Source of the DNA: Ruminococcus sp.
GTDB taxonomy: Bacteria; Bacillota; Clostridia; Oscillospirales; Ruminococcaceae
NCBI RefSeq assembly: GCF_019417665.1
Contig: NZ_DXUU01000033.1
Coordinates: 1 to 33,623, forward strand
Direction of reading: 5' to 3'
DNA: 33,623 nucleotides
Shown here one piece after another: positions 1 to 7,850 of the stretch. The translations under genes and the position numbers were made by a program. The notes beneath the pieces are model-generated. The model made no database searches. It had not been told where the DNA came from and was given only the letters and a program-made list of their open reading frames with translations. Each line of letters starts with the position of its first letter. Positions within the stretch are counted from its first letter, which is position 1.

Positions 1-408
1 AATGATTGGTGCGGTTTTTTTCAACTATCGCTTTTATTCAGCGTGTCCCTAGAATATTTTAAGGATATGGGGGTTCATATACGCATACTTGATATACCGA
101 CTACGCTTACTGACTTTCCCCCTGAGCAGATGTGGGTCATGGATATGATCAATGCGATTCTGATTGAGGTGCTTGGGAGTATTGCGGAAAATGAACGCCT
201 GAAAATCAGGAGAAGGCAACGTGAAGGAATTGATGTCGCTATGAAGAAAAATGTCAGATTTGGTCGTCCGGCAATTACAAAACCGGAGAACTGGGACACT
301 GTAGTCAAACAAATTGATGCAAAAGAAATCTCGGTTTCGCAGGCGTTGCAGGCACTTAATATTTCTCGTTCCTCCTACTATCGGCTCAGACAAAATAATC
401 CATTTTAA
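1..408 (+). pseudogene. serine recombinase (resolvase family) C-terminal fragment
   Basis: The frame is open from the window edge, and the first possible start is GTG at 43. The product has the second half of a resolvase: the end of the catalytic domain (EYFKDMGVHIRILDIPTT), the long E-helix (ILIEVLGSIAENERLKIRRR), the short GRP hinge, and a C-terminal HTH (ISVSQALQALNISRSSYYRL). Small resolvases are usually about 190-210 residues with a catalytic Ser near residue 10. That Ser and the DRLxRN segment expected just before EYFK are absent, and the in-frame codons at 1-42 do not resemble them. The gene is therefore cut by the window edge or, more likely, disrupted by frameshift or rearrangement. 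It lies 45 bp upstream of the integrase and belongs to the same mobile element. Without the Ser it should not be active. Confidence 0.7.
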
Positions 409-453
409 TCGGATATACAACAATACCATAAAATCACATAGGAGGTATCCGAT

Positions 454-1866
454 ATGGAACGAAAAAAGAGAAACCACAACGAAGGCAGCATTCGGGAACG
501 GGCAGACGGCAGATTTGAGATTCGTGTCACAGCGGGCTACGATTTTGAGATTGGAAAGCCGAAACGCATCTCCTACTATGCCAAAACCAAGGCAGAGGCA
601 ATTCAAAAGCTGCACGAAGAGGAGTACAAGATTCACTTTCAGAAACACGTTGACCCGACTTCCACCACCTTTCTCGACTGGCTGCGACTCTGGCTGGAAA
701 CCTACATGAAAAACAAGGTCAAGCAGTCCACCTACGTCAGCTATCGGGGCTACATCGAAAATCACCTTGCACCAGCTTTCCCTACGCTCAAGCTGAAAGA
801 CCTCACTACAAAGCTCCTGCAGGACTTCTACAACTACAAGCAGAATACGCAGGGGCTTTCTCCTAAGACCATTCTGAATCTTCACCGCTGCCTGCACAAG
901 GCAATGAATCAGGCGGTGCTGGAGCATTACATCGACTTCAACCCCTGTGATGCGGTCAGTCTGCCACGCAATAAAAAACCACAGGTCGAGATTCTCACCC
1001 GTGAGGAGCAGCAAAAGCTTATCTACACCAGTTACAAATATCGGTACGGCATTTTCATCCGTCTGACACTTGCAACAGGAATTCGTCTTGGTGAACTGCT
1101 GGGACTCCGCTGGGAAGATGTTGACTTCGGCAAGAGAATGCTCTCTATCCGCCGCACAATAAACCGTTTGCCCAAAGTGGATTACAACGGCGTGGGCAAT
1201 TCCACAGAGATCGTTATTCAGGAGCCAAAAACAAAGAATTCTATCCGCTCTATTCCCTTGATTCCCAATATCGCAAGCGAGTTACAGCAATGGAAAAATG
1301 TACAGCAGAACGATGCCATGACAGCTGGTGCTGCCTATCAGGACTCCGGCTTTCTAGTGACAAATCCATTTGGCGGATACTTGGAACCCAGAACGTTCAA
1401 GGATGCCTATGATGAAATTTTGAAAGCCTCTGGTCTTGGGCACTACACCTTCCACGCACTCAGACACACTTTTGCCACCCGTGCCATGGAACAAGGCATG
1501 GACGCAAAAACCACTTCAATTCTGCTTGGGCATTCCTCGGTTTCGTTTACGCTGGATACTTACACGCACGTTCTGGACAGTCAGAAACAAGAGGAAATGA
1601 AGGTCATGGAGGAGTTTTTCACTCTGCCCAGTATGCCGCAAGTGCAGTCCTATGCAATCGCTGTAACACCAATGCCAAATTGCTTTCTGCTGAACCCTGT
1701 GGACTTTGAGGATATGAGTATCGAGGCGAACGATCTGCAATACGGTATTCAGTGTCTGCAAACCACCATTGCCCAGAAATTAGTCACAATGTACCCGCCC
1801 ACGCCAACACCTGTGAACGAGATCGTTTTGCAGCAGGGTGAATTTGTGGTAATTGTCAATCTATAA
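454..1866 (+). CDS. int: tyrosine recombinase / integrase (Tn916/phage type)
   Basis: This 470-residue site-specific recombinase would integrate and excise a mobile element at an att site. The start is ATG at 454, behind AGGAGG at about 441-446. Domains are an N-terminal AP2-like arm-binding region (about 10-60), a SAM-like core-binding domain (about 70-165) and a catalytic domain (about 180-390). The full active-site set is visible: R211 (TGIRLGELLGLRW), Lys 259/261 in the beta-hairpin, H334 and R337 (HALRHTF), H360 (LGH) and nucleophile Y370 (DTYTHV). About 80 residues follow the normal end of the fold and resemble nothing I recognise. Downstream are a terminator, two tandem 11-bp direct repeats and a tRNA-fMet 3' fragment, the usual layout of an integrase-proximal element end. 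The function is secure; the identity of the element is unknown because it extends left of the window. Confidence 0.95.
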   Translation: MERKKRNHNEGSIRERADGRFEIRVTAGYDFEIGKPKRISYYAKTKAEAIQKLHEEEYKIHFQKHVDPTSTTFLDWLRLWLETYMKNKVKQSTYVSYRGYIENHLAPAFPTLKLKDLTTKLLQDFYNYKQNTQGLSPKTILNLHRCLHKAMNQAVLEHYIDFNPCDAVSLPRNKKPQVEILTREEQQKLIYTSYKYRYGIFIRLTLATGIRLGELLGLRWEDVDFGKRMLSIRRTINRLPKVDYNGVGNSTEIVIQEPKTKNSIRSIPLIPNIASELQQWKNVQQNDAMTAGAAYQDSGFLVTNPFGGYLEPRTFKDAYDEILKASGLGHYTFHALRHTFATRAMEQGMDAKTTSILLGHSSVSFTLDTYTHVLDSQKQEEMKVMEEFFTLPSMPQVQSYAIAVTPMPNCFLLNPVDFEDMSIEANDLQYGIQCLQTTIAQKLVTMYPPTPTPVNEIVLQQGEFVVIVNL

Positions 1867-1873
1867 AGGAAAT

Positions 1874-1911
1874 GGAGCAGGATATGTTGTCCTGCTCCAC
1901 TTTTCTTTTTT
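1874..1911 (+). terminator. Rho-independent terminator of int
   Basis: A 9-bp perfect stem GGAGCAGGA / TCCTGCTCC (1874-1882 with 1890-1898) and a 7-nt loop are followed by a T-rich tract. It lies 7 bp after the integrase stop. Confidence 0.85.
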
Positions 1912-1917
1912 GATGTT

Positions 1918-1939
1918 TTGGGGTCAAATTGGGGTCAAA
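1918..1939 (+). repeat. tandem 11-bp direct repeat, possible integrase arm sites
   Basis: TTGGGGTCAAA occurs twice back to back (1918-1928 and 1929-1939), between the integrase gene and the tRNA fragment. Tyrosine integrases of this class bind short direct repeats flanking the core site, so these are good candidates for arm-type sites. The role is inferred from position only. Confidence 0.5.
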
Positions 1940-1971
1940 ATCAATTTTTCTGTAAAAATGTAAAAAAATAT

Positions 1972-2000
1972 AGTGCCAAAAACAACGTGTTTTCGGCACT
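1972..2000 (-). terminator. hairpin after the tRNA-fMet fragment
   Basis: Stem AGTGCC (1972-1977) / GGCACT (1995-2000) is extended by AAAACA / TGTTTT. Read on the minus strand it starts 6 nt beyond the tRNA CCA end and is followed by a U-rich tract, so it fits the native terminator of the tRNA-fMet gene. A weaker T tract on the plus side could make it bidirectional. Confidence 0.6.
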
Positions 2001-2005
2001 TTTCT

Positions 2006-2050
2006 TGGTTGCGGGAGCCAGATTTGAACTGACGACCTTCGGGTTATGAG
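2006..2050 (-). tRNA. partial initiator tRNA-fMet (CAU), 3' half only
   Basis: Minus strand, 5' to 3': anticodon loop CTCATAA, anticodon-stem 3' strand CCCGA, variable loop AGGTC, T-arm GTCAG-TTCAAAT-CTGGC, acceptor TCCCGCA, discriminator A, encoded CCA (2006-2008). The CCC arm next to the CAT loop and the acceptor ending CA before the discriminator are initiator-type traits. The D-arm, the 5' acceptor and the GGG half of the anticodon stem are missing. At 2051 the sequence becomes a dispersed repeat, so this copy cannot be a working tRNA. It is best read as an attachment-site remnant beside the integrase. Confidence 0.8.
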
Positions 2051-2152
2051 AAAAAGCGACAGCTTTTTCGAGGCAGGGCGACAAGACCGCCCCGCCTTGT
2101 GTAACCTTTCTCAATAAGCAAAATCTTGAAAACGTCCCAGTGGGACGTTTTC
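2047..2152 (-). repeat. dispersed GC-rich composite repeat, copy A
   Basis: On the minus strand this contains, in order: a perfect hairpin (12-bp arms, 2128-2152, central CCCACTGGG), a spacer of about 25 nt, ACAAGGCGGGGCGGTCTTGT, and CTCGAAAAAGC...GCTTTTTCTCA. The same order of parts occurs on the plus strand at 6648-6754. This copy ends exactly where the tRNA-fMet fragment begins. No coding function is seen. Confidence 0.75.
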
Positions 2153-2314
2153 AACAAAATTTCCCTACAGCAGCATTCGATATCGCAATCATCTGACCGG
2201 TTCTTAACGGATTCTGCTGGGTTCATTTTGCACAAAATCAACGGAAATCTTTCTTGCTTTTCAATCCAAAGTTACAAATCCGGTGAAAATCCAATGAGTA
2301 TTTTGTGAGAACTC

Positions 2315-2343
2315 TTGCGAAACAGGCGAAATTGTGCTATAGT
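2315..2343 (+). promoter_or_regulatory. sigma-A promoter for the LTA-synthase-like gene
   Basis: TTGCGA (2315-2320), a 17-bp spacer ending in an extended TGC, then TATAGT (2338-2343). The 5' UTR of about 85 nt contains a hairpin with arms GCATTCC / GGGAATGC at about 2370-2404. The rest of 2153-2435 shows no gene. Confidence 0.6.
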
Positions 2344-2435
2344 AATCCTATATTGATCGCTACAGGAGCATTCCGGAACAGTTCCTGCTGTTTCCCGGGA
2401 ATGCAGTTTGTTTGAAATAAAGGTGATGTCATAGC

Positions 2436-4325
2436 ATGAAACAACAAAAGACATGGAGTGCACGTTTTTCTTCTCTGCGTGCATGGTGCTGGTCTGTCCA
2501 TGAAAAACGGTCGTATAATACCCTGCGGTATCCCATGACAAACCGGATCTTGCTGCTGCTTTATCCGATTTTTATCGTCTGTATGGCGGAATTGAACCAG
2601 GACAAATATCCCAGCAAATTGGTGCTGTTCATTTCGGATCACCCTACCATTATGCTGTTCAATATTCTCATTGCAGCACTGATCTTTCTCGGTGCACTGC
2701 TGCTGTTTCGTTCTGGTTGGTTCTCTATGCTGCTGGAAAGCATTTTGTACATGGCCCTGAGCATTACAGAGTTGTTTAAATATAACACAAATGGCAATCA
2801 TCTCATTATGACGGATATGAAGCTCGCCAGGAGTCTGAAAAGTCTCACGTCCTTTGCGTACATCAAAATCACGCCCAGGCTGATCCTCTATCTTTCTATC
2901 TGCGTGGCGTTTATATTGGCGGCGTATTGGTTCAATCCAAGGTTCAATGCCCGTGTGAAGCTGTCAAAGCGGCTTGTACCGGGGCTGGCGTGCCTGATTG
3001 CCTGCGTCATGGTGGTGACGGTGCCTTTCGTCTCAAAGCCGGTGTATGCCCTGTTCCAGCTGGATACCAAGGCGGCGGATAATACTTTTATTCTCAATGA
3101 AAAGTTCGAAAACAACGGATTCCTTGCCTTTTTCATGCAAACCGGGTCGGAGAACCTCTCCAATAAACTGGAAGAGCCGGAGGAATATCAGGAGGACAGT
3201 TCCCATCTGCTAGATCAATATCTGGCAGAAGAAGTGCCTGATTTGGAATTTGACAGCGGCGTAAAGCCAAATGTCATTGAGATCATGTCGGAATCCTTTG
3301 CGGATTTCCGGGCATTTTCGGATGAGCTGGAGGAACTGGGATATACAGATCTGGATCAGTATTATGTCGGTCTGGACGAGGCGGCTTCTGAGGGCTATGA
3401 GGGTACATTGATCGTGCCGACTTATGCCAGCTATACTGTCCGGACAGAATTTGAACTGCTGTTTGGGCTGCCGGTAAAATCCATCAATGACCCCAATATG
3501 CCCCAGAGAATGCTCCTGGAGCGTCAGCAGCCAACTGTGCCGTCTTATTATAAGAGTTGGGGTTATTCCACTGCCTATGTCCATCCCTTCCAGAGCAGCT
3601 TTTACAGCCGAAAACGGATCTATGGACAGTTCAACTTTGACACGATGATCTTCGAGGATGATTTCACCGTGCCGGTGAACACCTATGGGGAGTATATTGA
3701 TGATAATGTGGTATATAACCAGATCGAAGCGCTCATTGATGCTACAGATGAGCCCCTCTATGTTCACGCTACTACGATGCAGAATCATCAGCCCTATACA
3801 GACGGGGACAGCGAGGACGAATTTGTCAACTATCTGAGCCGCTTGCAGCATTCGTCAAACGGTTTGGCGGATTTCCTGGATCGCCTTGCAGAAGTGGACG
3901 AACCGACCATCGTACTCTTTGTGGGAGATCATTTCCCATCTCTGCGCGGTGATGACGGCATTTACAGTCAGCTAAATATTACCAGTGAAAATTGCAGTAC
4001 GCTGTATGAGCAGCGGTATATCCTTTGGAGCAATTACGACCTGAATACCAGCTTGCTGCCGGAGGAGGCGGTTTCCACGTTCTATGCGCCCTATCTGGTC
4101 ATGGAACTGATCGATGCCCCCAGAGACAGCTTTATCCAGTCTATGATGAATGAGATGGAAACAGAGCCGGTGTATTCCACCAACTACATGCCCATGCAGG
4201 AAAAGAACGACAAGCTTGACACATTGACCTATGACCGCATTCTGGGCGACATTATTTCACCGAGTGCACTGGATGTGCTGCCCGATCCATCTGAAGAAAC
4301 CATAGAATCCAGTGCGTCTGATTGA
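2436..4325 (+). CDS. LTA synthase family membrane sulfatase (phosphoglycerol transferase)
   Basis: This 629-residue polytopic protein has an extracellular alkaline-phosphatase/sulfatase-fold domain like LtaS, which polymerises glycerol-phosphate from phosphatidylglycerol onto a glycolipid anchor. There are about five hydrophobic segments (around 35-50, 70-92, 97-115, 148-166, 180-200), then the catalytic domain from about 277. Visible motifs are the metal ligand in MSESF (E286), the nucleophile Thr in YTVRTEF (T334 by alignment to LtaS), TTMQNHQPY (444-454) and GDHF (D498/H499). The C-terminal tail is acidic and Ser-rich. The start has AAAGGTGATG upstream. The thioesterase gene follows 21 bp later and is probably co-transcribed. 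Teichoic-acid polymerase or a related phosphoglycerol transferase on another glycan are both possible. Confidence 0.85.
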   Translation: MKQQKTWSARFSSLRAWCWSVHEKRSYNTLRYPMTNRILLLLYPIFIVCMAELNQDKYPSKLVLFISDHPTIMLFNILIAALIFLGALLLFRSGWFSMLLESILYMALSITELFKYNTNGNHLIMTDMKLARSLKSLTSFAYIKITPRLILYLSICVAFILAAYWFNPRFNARVKLSKRLVPGLACLIACVMVVTVPFVSKPVYALFQLDTKAADNTFILNEKFENNGFLAFFMQTGSENLSNKLEEPEEYQEDSSHLLDQYLAEEVPDLEFDSGVKPNVIEIMSESFADFRAFSDELEELGYTDLDQYYVGLDEAASEGYEGTLIVPTYASYTVRTEFELLFGLPVKSINDPNMPQRMLLERQQPTVPSYYKSWGYSTAYVHPFQSSFYSRKRIYGQFNFDTMIFEDDFTVPVNTYGEYIDDNVVYNQIEALIDATDEPLYVHATTMQNHQPYTDGDSEDEFVNYLSRLQHSSNGLADFLDRLAEVDEPTIVLFVGDHFPSLRGDDGIYSQLNITSENCSTLYEQRYILWSNYDLNTSLLPEEAVSTFYAPYLVMELIDAPRDSFIQSMMNEMETEPVYSTNYMPMQEKNDKLDTLTYDRILGDIISPSALDVLPDPSEETIESSASD

Positions 4326-4346
4326 TCAAAATGGAGGAGAATTTGT

Positions 4347-4739
4347 ATGGAACCAATTACAATTGGCGCATCCGGCACAGCTTCTGTGACGGTTGATATG
4401 TCGAATCTGGCAATGACAGTGGGAAGCGGTTCGCTGCCCGTATTCGCAACGCCTATGATGGCTTCGCTCATGGAACAGGCGGCATGCAATGCTGTTGCTC
4501 CCTTTCTTGCAGAGGGGGAGACTACCGTGGGGACAAAGCTGGAGATCAGCCATGATGCGGCAACACCGCCGGGGCTGACGGTGACAGCTACTGCAGAGGT
4601 AACCGCTGTCAGCGGCAGAGAGATCTCTTTTCACGTGACAGCGGAGGACGGTGTCGGTGTGATTGGTTCGGGAATCCATAAGCGGTTTCTGGTAGATGCT
4701 GAACGATTTACATTAAAGGCACGGAAACGTGGAGAATAA
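4347..4739 (+). CDS. FlK-like hotdog-fold thioesterase
   Basis: This is a 130-residue single-domain hotdog protein of the fluoroacetyl-CoA thioesterase-like family (COG5496). The FlK catalytic triad T42/E50/H76 is present at a constant offset of seven: T35 (FATPMM), E43 (LMEQAA) and H69 (ISHDA). The family hydrolyses short acyl-CoA thioesters. Most gut members have no known substrate, and fluoroacetyl-CoA is unlikely here. A strong GGAGGAG site precedes the ATG. It follows the sulfatase gene by 21 bp and is closed by a terminator, so the two form a probable operon, though no functional link is evident. Confidence 0.85.
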   Translation: MEPITIGASGTASVTVDMSNLAMTVGSGSLPVFATPMMASLMEQAACNAVAPFLAEGETTVGTKLEISHDAATPPGLTVTATAEVTAVSGREISFHVTAEDGVGVIGSGIHKRFLVDAERFTLKARKRGE

Positions 4740-4749
4740 TTGCAGTTTT

Positions 4750-4780
4750 AGCCGCAGCCGAGTGCTGCGGCTTTTTGTTT
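4750..4780 (+). terminator. terminator after the thioesterase gene
   Basis: Arms AGCCGCAG (4750-4757) and CTGCGGCT (4765-4772) are followed by TTTTGTTTT. Confidence 0.9.
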
Positions 4781-4993
4781 TGGGTAGATTGATTTTATAT
4801 CCCGTGAATCCGGCTTGTCATTGCAATACAAAGATACGGCACACTGTGTCTCTATCGGTCGTATTGCCTAGTATCAGCCGGTATCAATACCGCAAAATCG
4901 CTTTCATTTCCAACGTCTCTGCTTCAGCTTGTCAAAAATTTAACAGCTTTCGCCTTTCATTTTGCGCAAATTTCCGAAAACGAAGAAAAAGTA

Positions 4994-5022
4994 GTGACAA
5001 ACCTGTCATCTTATGCTATACT
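4994..5022 (+). promoter_or_regulatory. sigma-A promoter for nadB
   Basis: GTGACA (4994-4999), a 17-bp spacer ending in extended TGC, then TATACT (5017-5022). It lies about 110-140 bp before the nadB start. The 210 bp between the previous terminator and this promoter hold no gene or repeat that I can support. Confidence 0.65.
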
Positions 5023-5165
5023 AATATAAATCATAGATCCAATCATGACCCTCTGCCGGCTATGCGATGTTTTGCTGCCGCTGACAGGGAGAAATGCAGG
5101 TACAGATACGAATTCCAGGTGAAAATCGTATGAATGCTGGAATAAGGATAGGAAGCGTGAATGTT

Positions 5166-6617
5166 ATGGAAAATACTTTTGACGTGATTATTGTGGGCTG
5201 CGGTGCCGCCGGACTTTATGGCGCCATCAATCTGCCTTCCACCTGCCGGGTGCTGCTGCTCTGTAAACAGGAGCTGACTCTTTGTAACTCTGCTCTGGCG
5301 CAAGGCGGCATTGCTGGGGTGTACAATTCTCCCCAGGATTCTGTGGAGCTTCACGAGCATGACACCATGATTGCCGGGGGCTTCAAAAATAACCCGGAAA
5401 CGTTGCACATTCTGACTACCCATGCTGCACATGAGATCCAGACCATTCTGGATTTTGGCGTAGATTTCGACCGGATGGCAGACGGTGAGCTGCACCGGAC
5501 ACTGGAGGGTGGTCACTCCCGCCACCGGATTTTCCACCACAAGGATGCCACAGGGGCAGAGATCCTGGACAAGCTCATCCGGAAGGTCAAGACTCTGCCC
5601 AATGTGACCATTTTGGAACATGCCATGATGGTGGGGATGAAAAAGACTGCCACGGGTTTTTCTGTTAATGTACTCCAGGGTGGTTCTTGTACGGTTTACA
5701 GCAGCCACTTTATGCTTCTTGCCACCGGCGGTATCGGTCGTGTGTACGGTTTTACGACCAACTCTAAAATTGCCACTGGCGACGGCATTGCTTTTGCCTA
5801 TGAAAACGGGGCAGAGATTCGGAATCTGCATTTGATCCAGTTTCATCCCACGGCATTCAATAATCGCCATACACGAGAGTGTTTCCTGATCTCTGAGGCA
5901 GTCCGGGGCGAGGGTGCATATTTGCTCAACTGCAAAAAAGAACGCTTTATGGATCGTTATGACGAACGGCTGGAGCTTGCACCTCGGGACGTGGTTTCCC
6001 ATTCCATTATCCTGGAGAGCAGGGAGACGAATTCCGATGAATTCTACCTGGATATCTCCTACAAAGACCCGGATTTTGTCCGGAACCGGTTCCCCATGAT
6101 CTACGAGAAAGTCATGGAACAGGGCTATGATATGACAAAGGAACCCATCCCCATTTTCCCGTGCCAGCACTATCTCATGGGCGGCATTCAGGTGGATACC
6201 AATTCCGAGACCACTGTCCCCAATCTGTATGCAGCAGGAGAGTGCTCGCACACAGGCGTTCATGGCAACAACCGTCTTGCCAGCAATTCTCTGTTGGAAG
6301 CTCTGGTGTTCTCCAGACAGGCGGCGCTGGATATTGCCAAAAAGCTGCCGGATGCACCGGAGACCTTTGAAGAAGCGATATTCCCGGTAAATCCTGATGC
6401 CAAAAAGCTGCCCAAGGGATTTCGCACGGAGATCCGCAAGATCATGCAGGAAAATTATTTTGTCATTCCCAATAAGGAAAGGCTCCCCGAGGGATTGGCT
6501 CGTATTACGGAGATTCGCAATCAGCTGATCTCTGAGCCTTATATTGTGGATGCGGATTATGTGGAAGCAAAATCTCTTGCCACAGTGGCGTATTTGATTT
6601 TGAAGGAAGTACTTTAA
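5166..6617 (+). CDS. nadB: L-aspartate oxidase
   Basis: NadB oxidises L-aspartate to iminoaspartate, the first step of de novo NAD synthesis, using FAD. From ATG 5166 the protein has 483 residues. The FAD-binding GCGAAG lies at 11-16 directly after the start. It is followed by ALAQGGIAG (44-51), EGGHSRHR (114-121), QFHPTA (H227), EAVRGEGA (244-251), R274, CQHYLMGG (H335) and the AAGECSHTGVHGNNRLASNS signature. It lacks most of the C-terminal helical domain of the roughly 540-residue E. coli enzyme, which is common in clostridial forms. An in-frame ATG at 5130 with AGGTGA upstream is an alternative start; 5166 gives the family-typical N-terminus. nadC lies 294 bp downstream in the same direction. 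No nadA is visible. Confidence 0.93.
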   Translation: MENTFDVIIVGCGAAGLYGAINLPSTCRVLLLCKQELTLCNSALAQGGIAGVYNSPQDSVELHEHDTMIAGGFKNNPETLHILTTHAAHEIQTILDFGVDFDRMADGELHRTLEGGHSRHRIFHHKDATGAEILDKLIRKVKTLPNVTILEHAMMVGMKKTATGFSVNVLQGGSCTVYSSHFMLLATGGIGRVYGFTTNSKIATGDGIAFAYENGAEIRNLHLIQFHPTAFNNRHTRECFLISEAVRGEGAYLLNCKKERFMDRYDERLELAPRDVVSHSIILESRETNSDEFYLDISYKDPDFVRNRFPMIYEKVMEQGYDMTKEPIPIFPCQHYLMGGIQVDTNSETTVPNLYAAGECSHTGVHGNNRLASNSLLEALVFSRQAALDIAKKLPDAPETFEEAIFPVNPDAKKLPKGFRTEIRKIMQENYFVIPNKERLPEGLARITEIRNQLISEPYIVDADYVEAKSLATVAYLILKEVL

Positions 6618-6647
6618 TGTATTAAGAGAGAATTCAGAGGGATTCGC

Positions 6648-6754
6648 TGTAAATGTTCCACTGGAACGCTTACAGAATGTCACTGAATGAAATGGTTTTA
6701 CAAGGCGGGGCGGTCTTGTTCGCCCCGCCTCGAAAAAGCTACCGCTTTTTCTCA
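6648..6754 (+). repeat. dispersed GC-rich composite repeat, copy B
   Basis: The parts are a hairpin with TGTTCCA / TGGAACG arms (6648-6674), a spacer, ACAAGGCGGGGCGGTCTTGT (identical to copy A), and CTCGAAAAAGCTACCGCTTTTTCTCA split by one small stem. It lies between nadB and nadC. Past 6754 the two copies diverge: here more GC-rich stems follow to about 6870 (for example CCAGGGC / GCCCTGG around 6811-6832). The nadB-nadC spacer holds no gene. Confidence 0.75.
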
Positions 6755-6911
6755 CCACCCTCTCCGCGGCGCAAAAGGATGCGCCGGGGTGTTTCGCCGC
6801 TGCAGCGGCGACCAGGGCTCCTCGCCCTGGACCTCGCCAGCATTTTTGAAAAATTGCTGGATCAAAAAACTTCATTGTCGCCTGCGGCAAAAAAGCGAAA
6901 GGAACTGCATT

Positions 6912-7754
6912 ATGCTACAACAAACTTACATCGACCGGCTGATTACCACAGCACTGGATGAAGATATTCATTACATTGACGTGACCACAGACAATCTCCT
7001 GGACGACAGCCATACCAGCGAAGCCTATTATCTGGCAAAGGACAGCGGCATCCTCTGCGGTATTGACATTGCAAAGCGTGTGTTCGAACTGGTGGGCGGT
7101 GCGTTTGAGATGGACATCCGCATCCATGACGGAGAAAAGGTACAGAAAGGCGACATTATCGCCACCATTACCGGCAGCACCAAGACGCTGCTCAAGGGCG
7201 AGCGCACAGCACTGAATATTCTCCAGCATATGAGCGGCATTGCTACGGCGACAAACCGCTGTGTGGAACTGGTAGCCGGGACAAACGCACAGATCACCGA
7301 TACCAGAAAGACTCTGCCGGGACTGCGGCCCCTGCAAAAATATGCCGTGACAGTGGGCGGCGGCAAGAATCACCGCTACAACCTGTCTGACGGCGCTATG
7401 CTCAAGGACAATCATATTGACGCATACGGCGGTATTACTCCGGCAGTAACGGCACTGCGCAAGAAGATCGGTCACATGGTGAAGATCGAAGTAGAAGTGC
7501 GCACTCTGGCAGAACTGGAAGAGGCACTTTCTGCTGGTGCAGATATCATCATGCTGGACAACATGAGCTGTGAGGAAATGACAAAGGCAGTGCAGTTGGT
7601 AAACGGCAGAGTATTGCTGGAAGCGTCCGGCAATGTCACTGAGCAGACCATCCGCAGTATTGCGGAAACTGGTGTGGATATCATCTCTCTGGGCGCACTG
7701 ACCCATTCTGTAAAGTGCTTTGATATCTCCATGCGGATCTCAGAAAAGAAATAA
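6912..7754 (+). CDS. nadC: nicotinate-nucleotide diphosphorylase (quinolinate phosphoribosyltransferase)
   Basis: NadC converts quinolinate and PRPP to nicotinate mononucleotide, CO2 and PPi. The ATG at 6912 has AAAGGA eight bases upstream and gives 280 residues, the usual length. The longer open frame upstream runs through the GC-rich repeat and is not coding. Motifs are KGERTALNILQHMSGIAT (95-112), DTRKTLPGLRPLQKYAV (130-146), GGGKNHR (149-155), MLKDNH (163-168), EVEVRT (193-198), MLDNMS (214-219) and EASGN (237-241). It shares a strand with nadB and no terminator is evident between them, so co-transcription is plausible despite the repeat-filled spacer. Confidence 0.95.
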   Translation: MLQQTYIDRLITTALDEDIHYIDVTTDNLLDDSHTSEAYYLAKDSGILCGIDIAKRVFELVGGAFEMDIRIHDGEKVQKGDIIATITGSTKTLLKGERTALNILQHMSGIATATNRCVELVAGTNAQITDTRKTLPGLRPLQKYAVTVGGGKNHRYNLSDGAMLKDNHIDAYGGITPAVTALRKKIGHMVKIEVEVRTLAELEEALSAGADIIMLDNMSCEEMTKAVQLVNGRVLLEASGNVTEQTIRSIAETGVDIISLGALTHSVKCFDISMRISEKK

Positions 7755-7785
7755 CATTAATTCTAATACGTGTGAGATATGCAAC

Positions 7786-7832
7786 AAAAACGTCCCCGAC
7801 ACGGTTCACAAACCGGTATCGGGGACGTTTTT
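7786..7832. terminator. bidirectional terminator between nadC and rny
   Basis: A 14-bp perfect stem AAAAACGTCCCCGA / TCGGGGACGTTTTT (7786-7799 with 7819-7832) encloses a second short stem (CGGTT / AACCG). A- and T-tracts flank both sides, serving the two convergent genes. Confidence 0.92.
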
Positions 7833-7850
7833 ATATATTTTGATTCGGAT

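Noticed and set aside
5043..6890. Long minus-strand open frame (615 codons) opposite nadB
   Set aside because: It lies antisense to a clear nadB gene, runs through the GC-rich repeat, has no recognisable motif, and reflects codon-bias mirroring.
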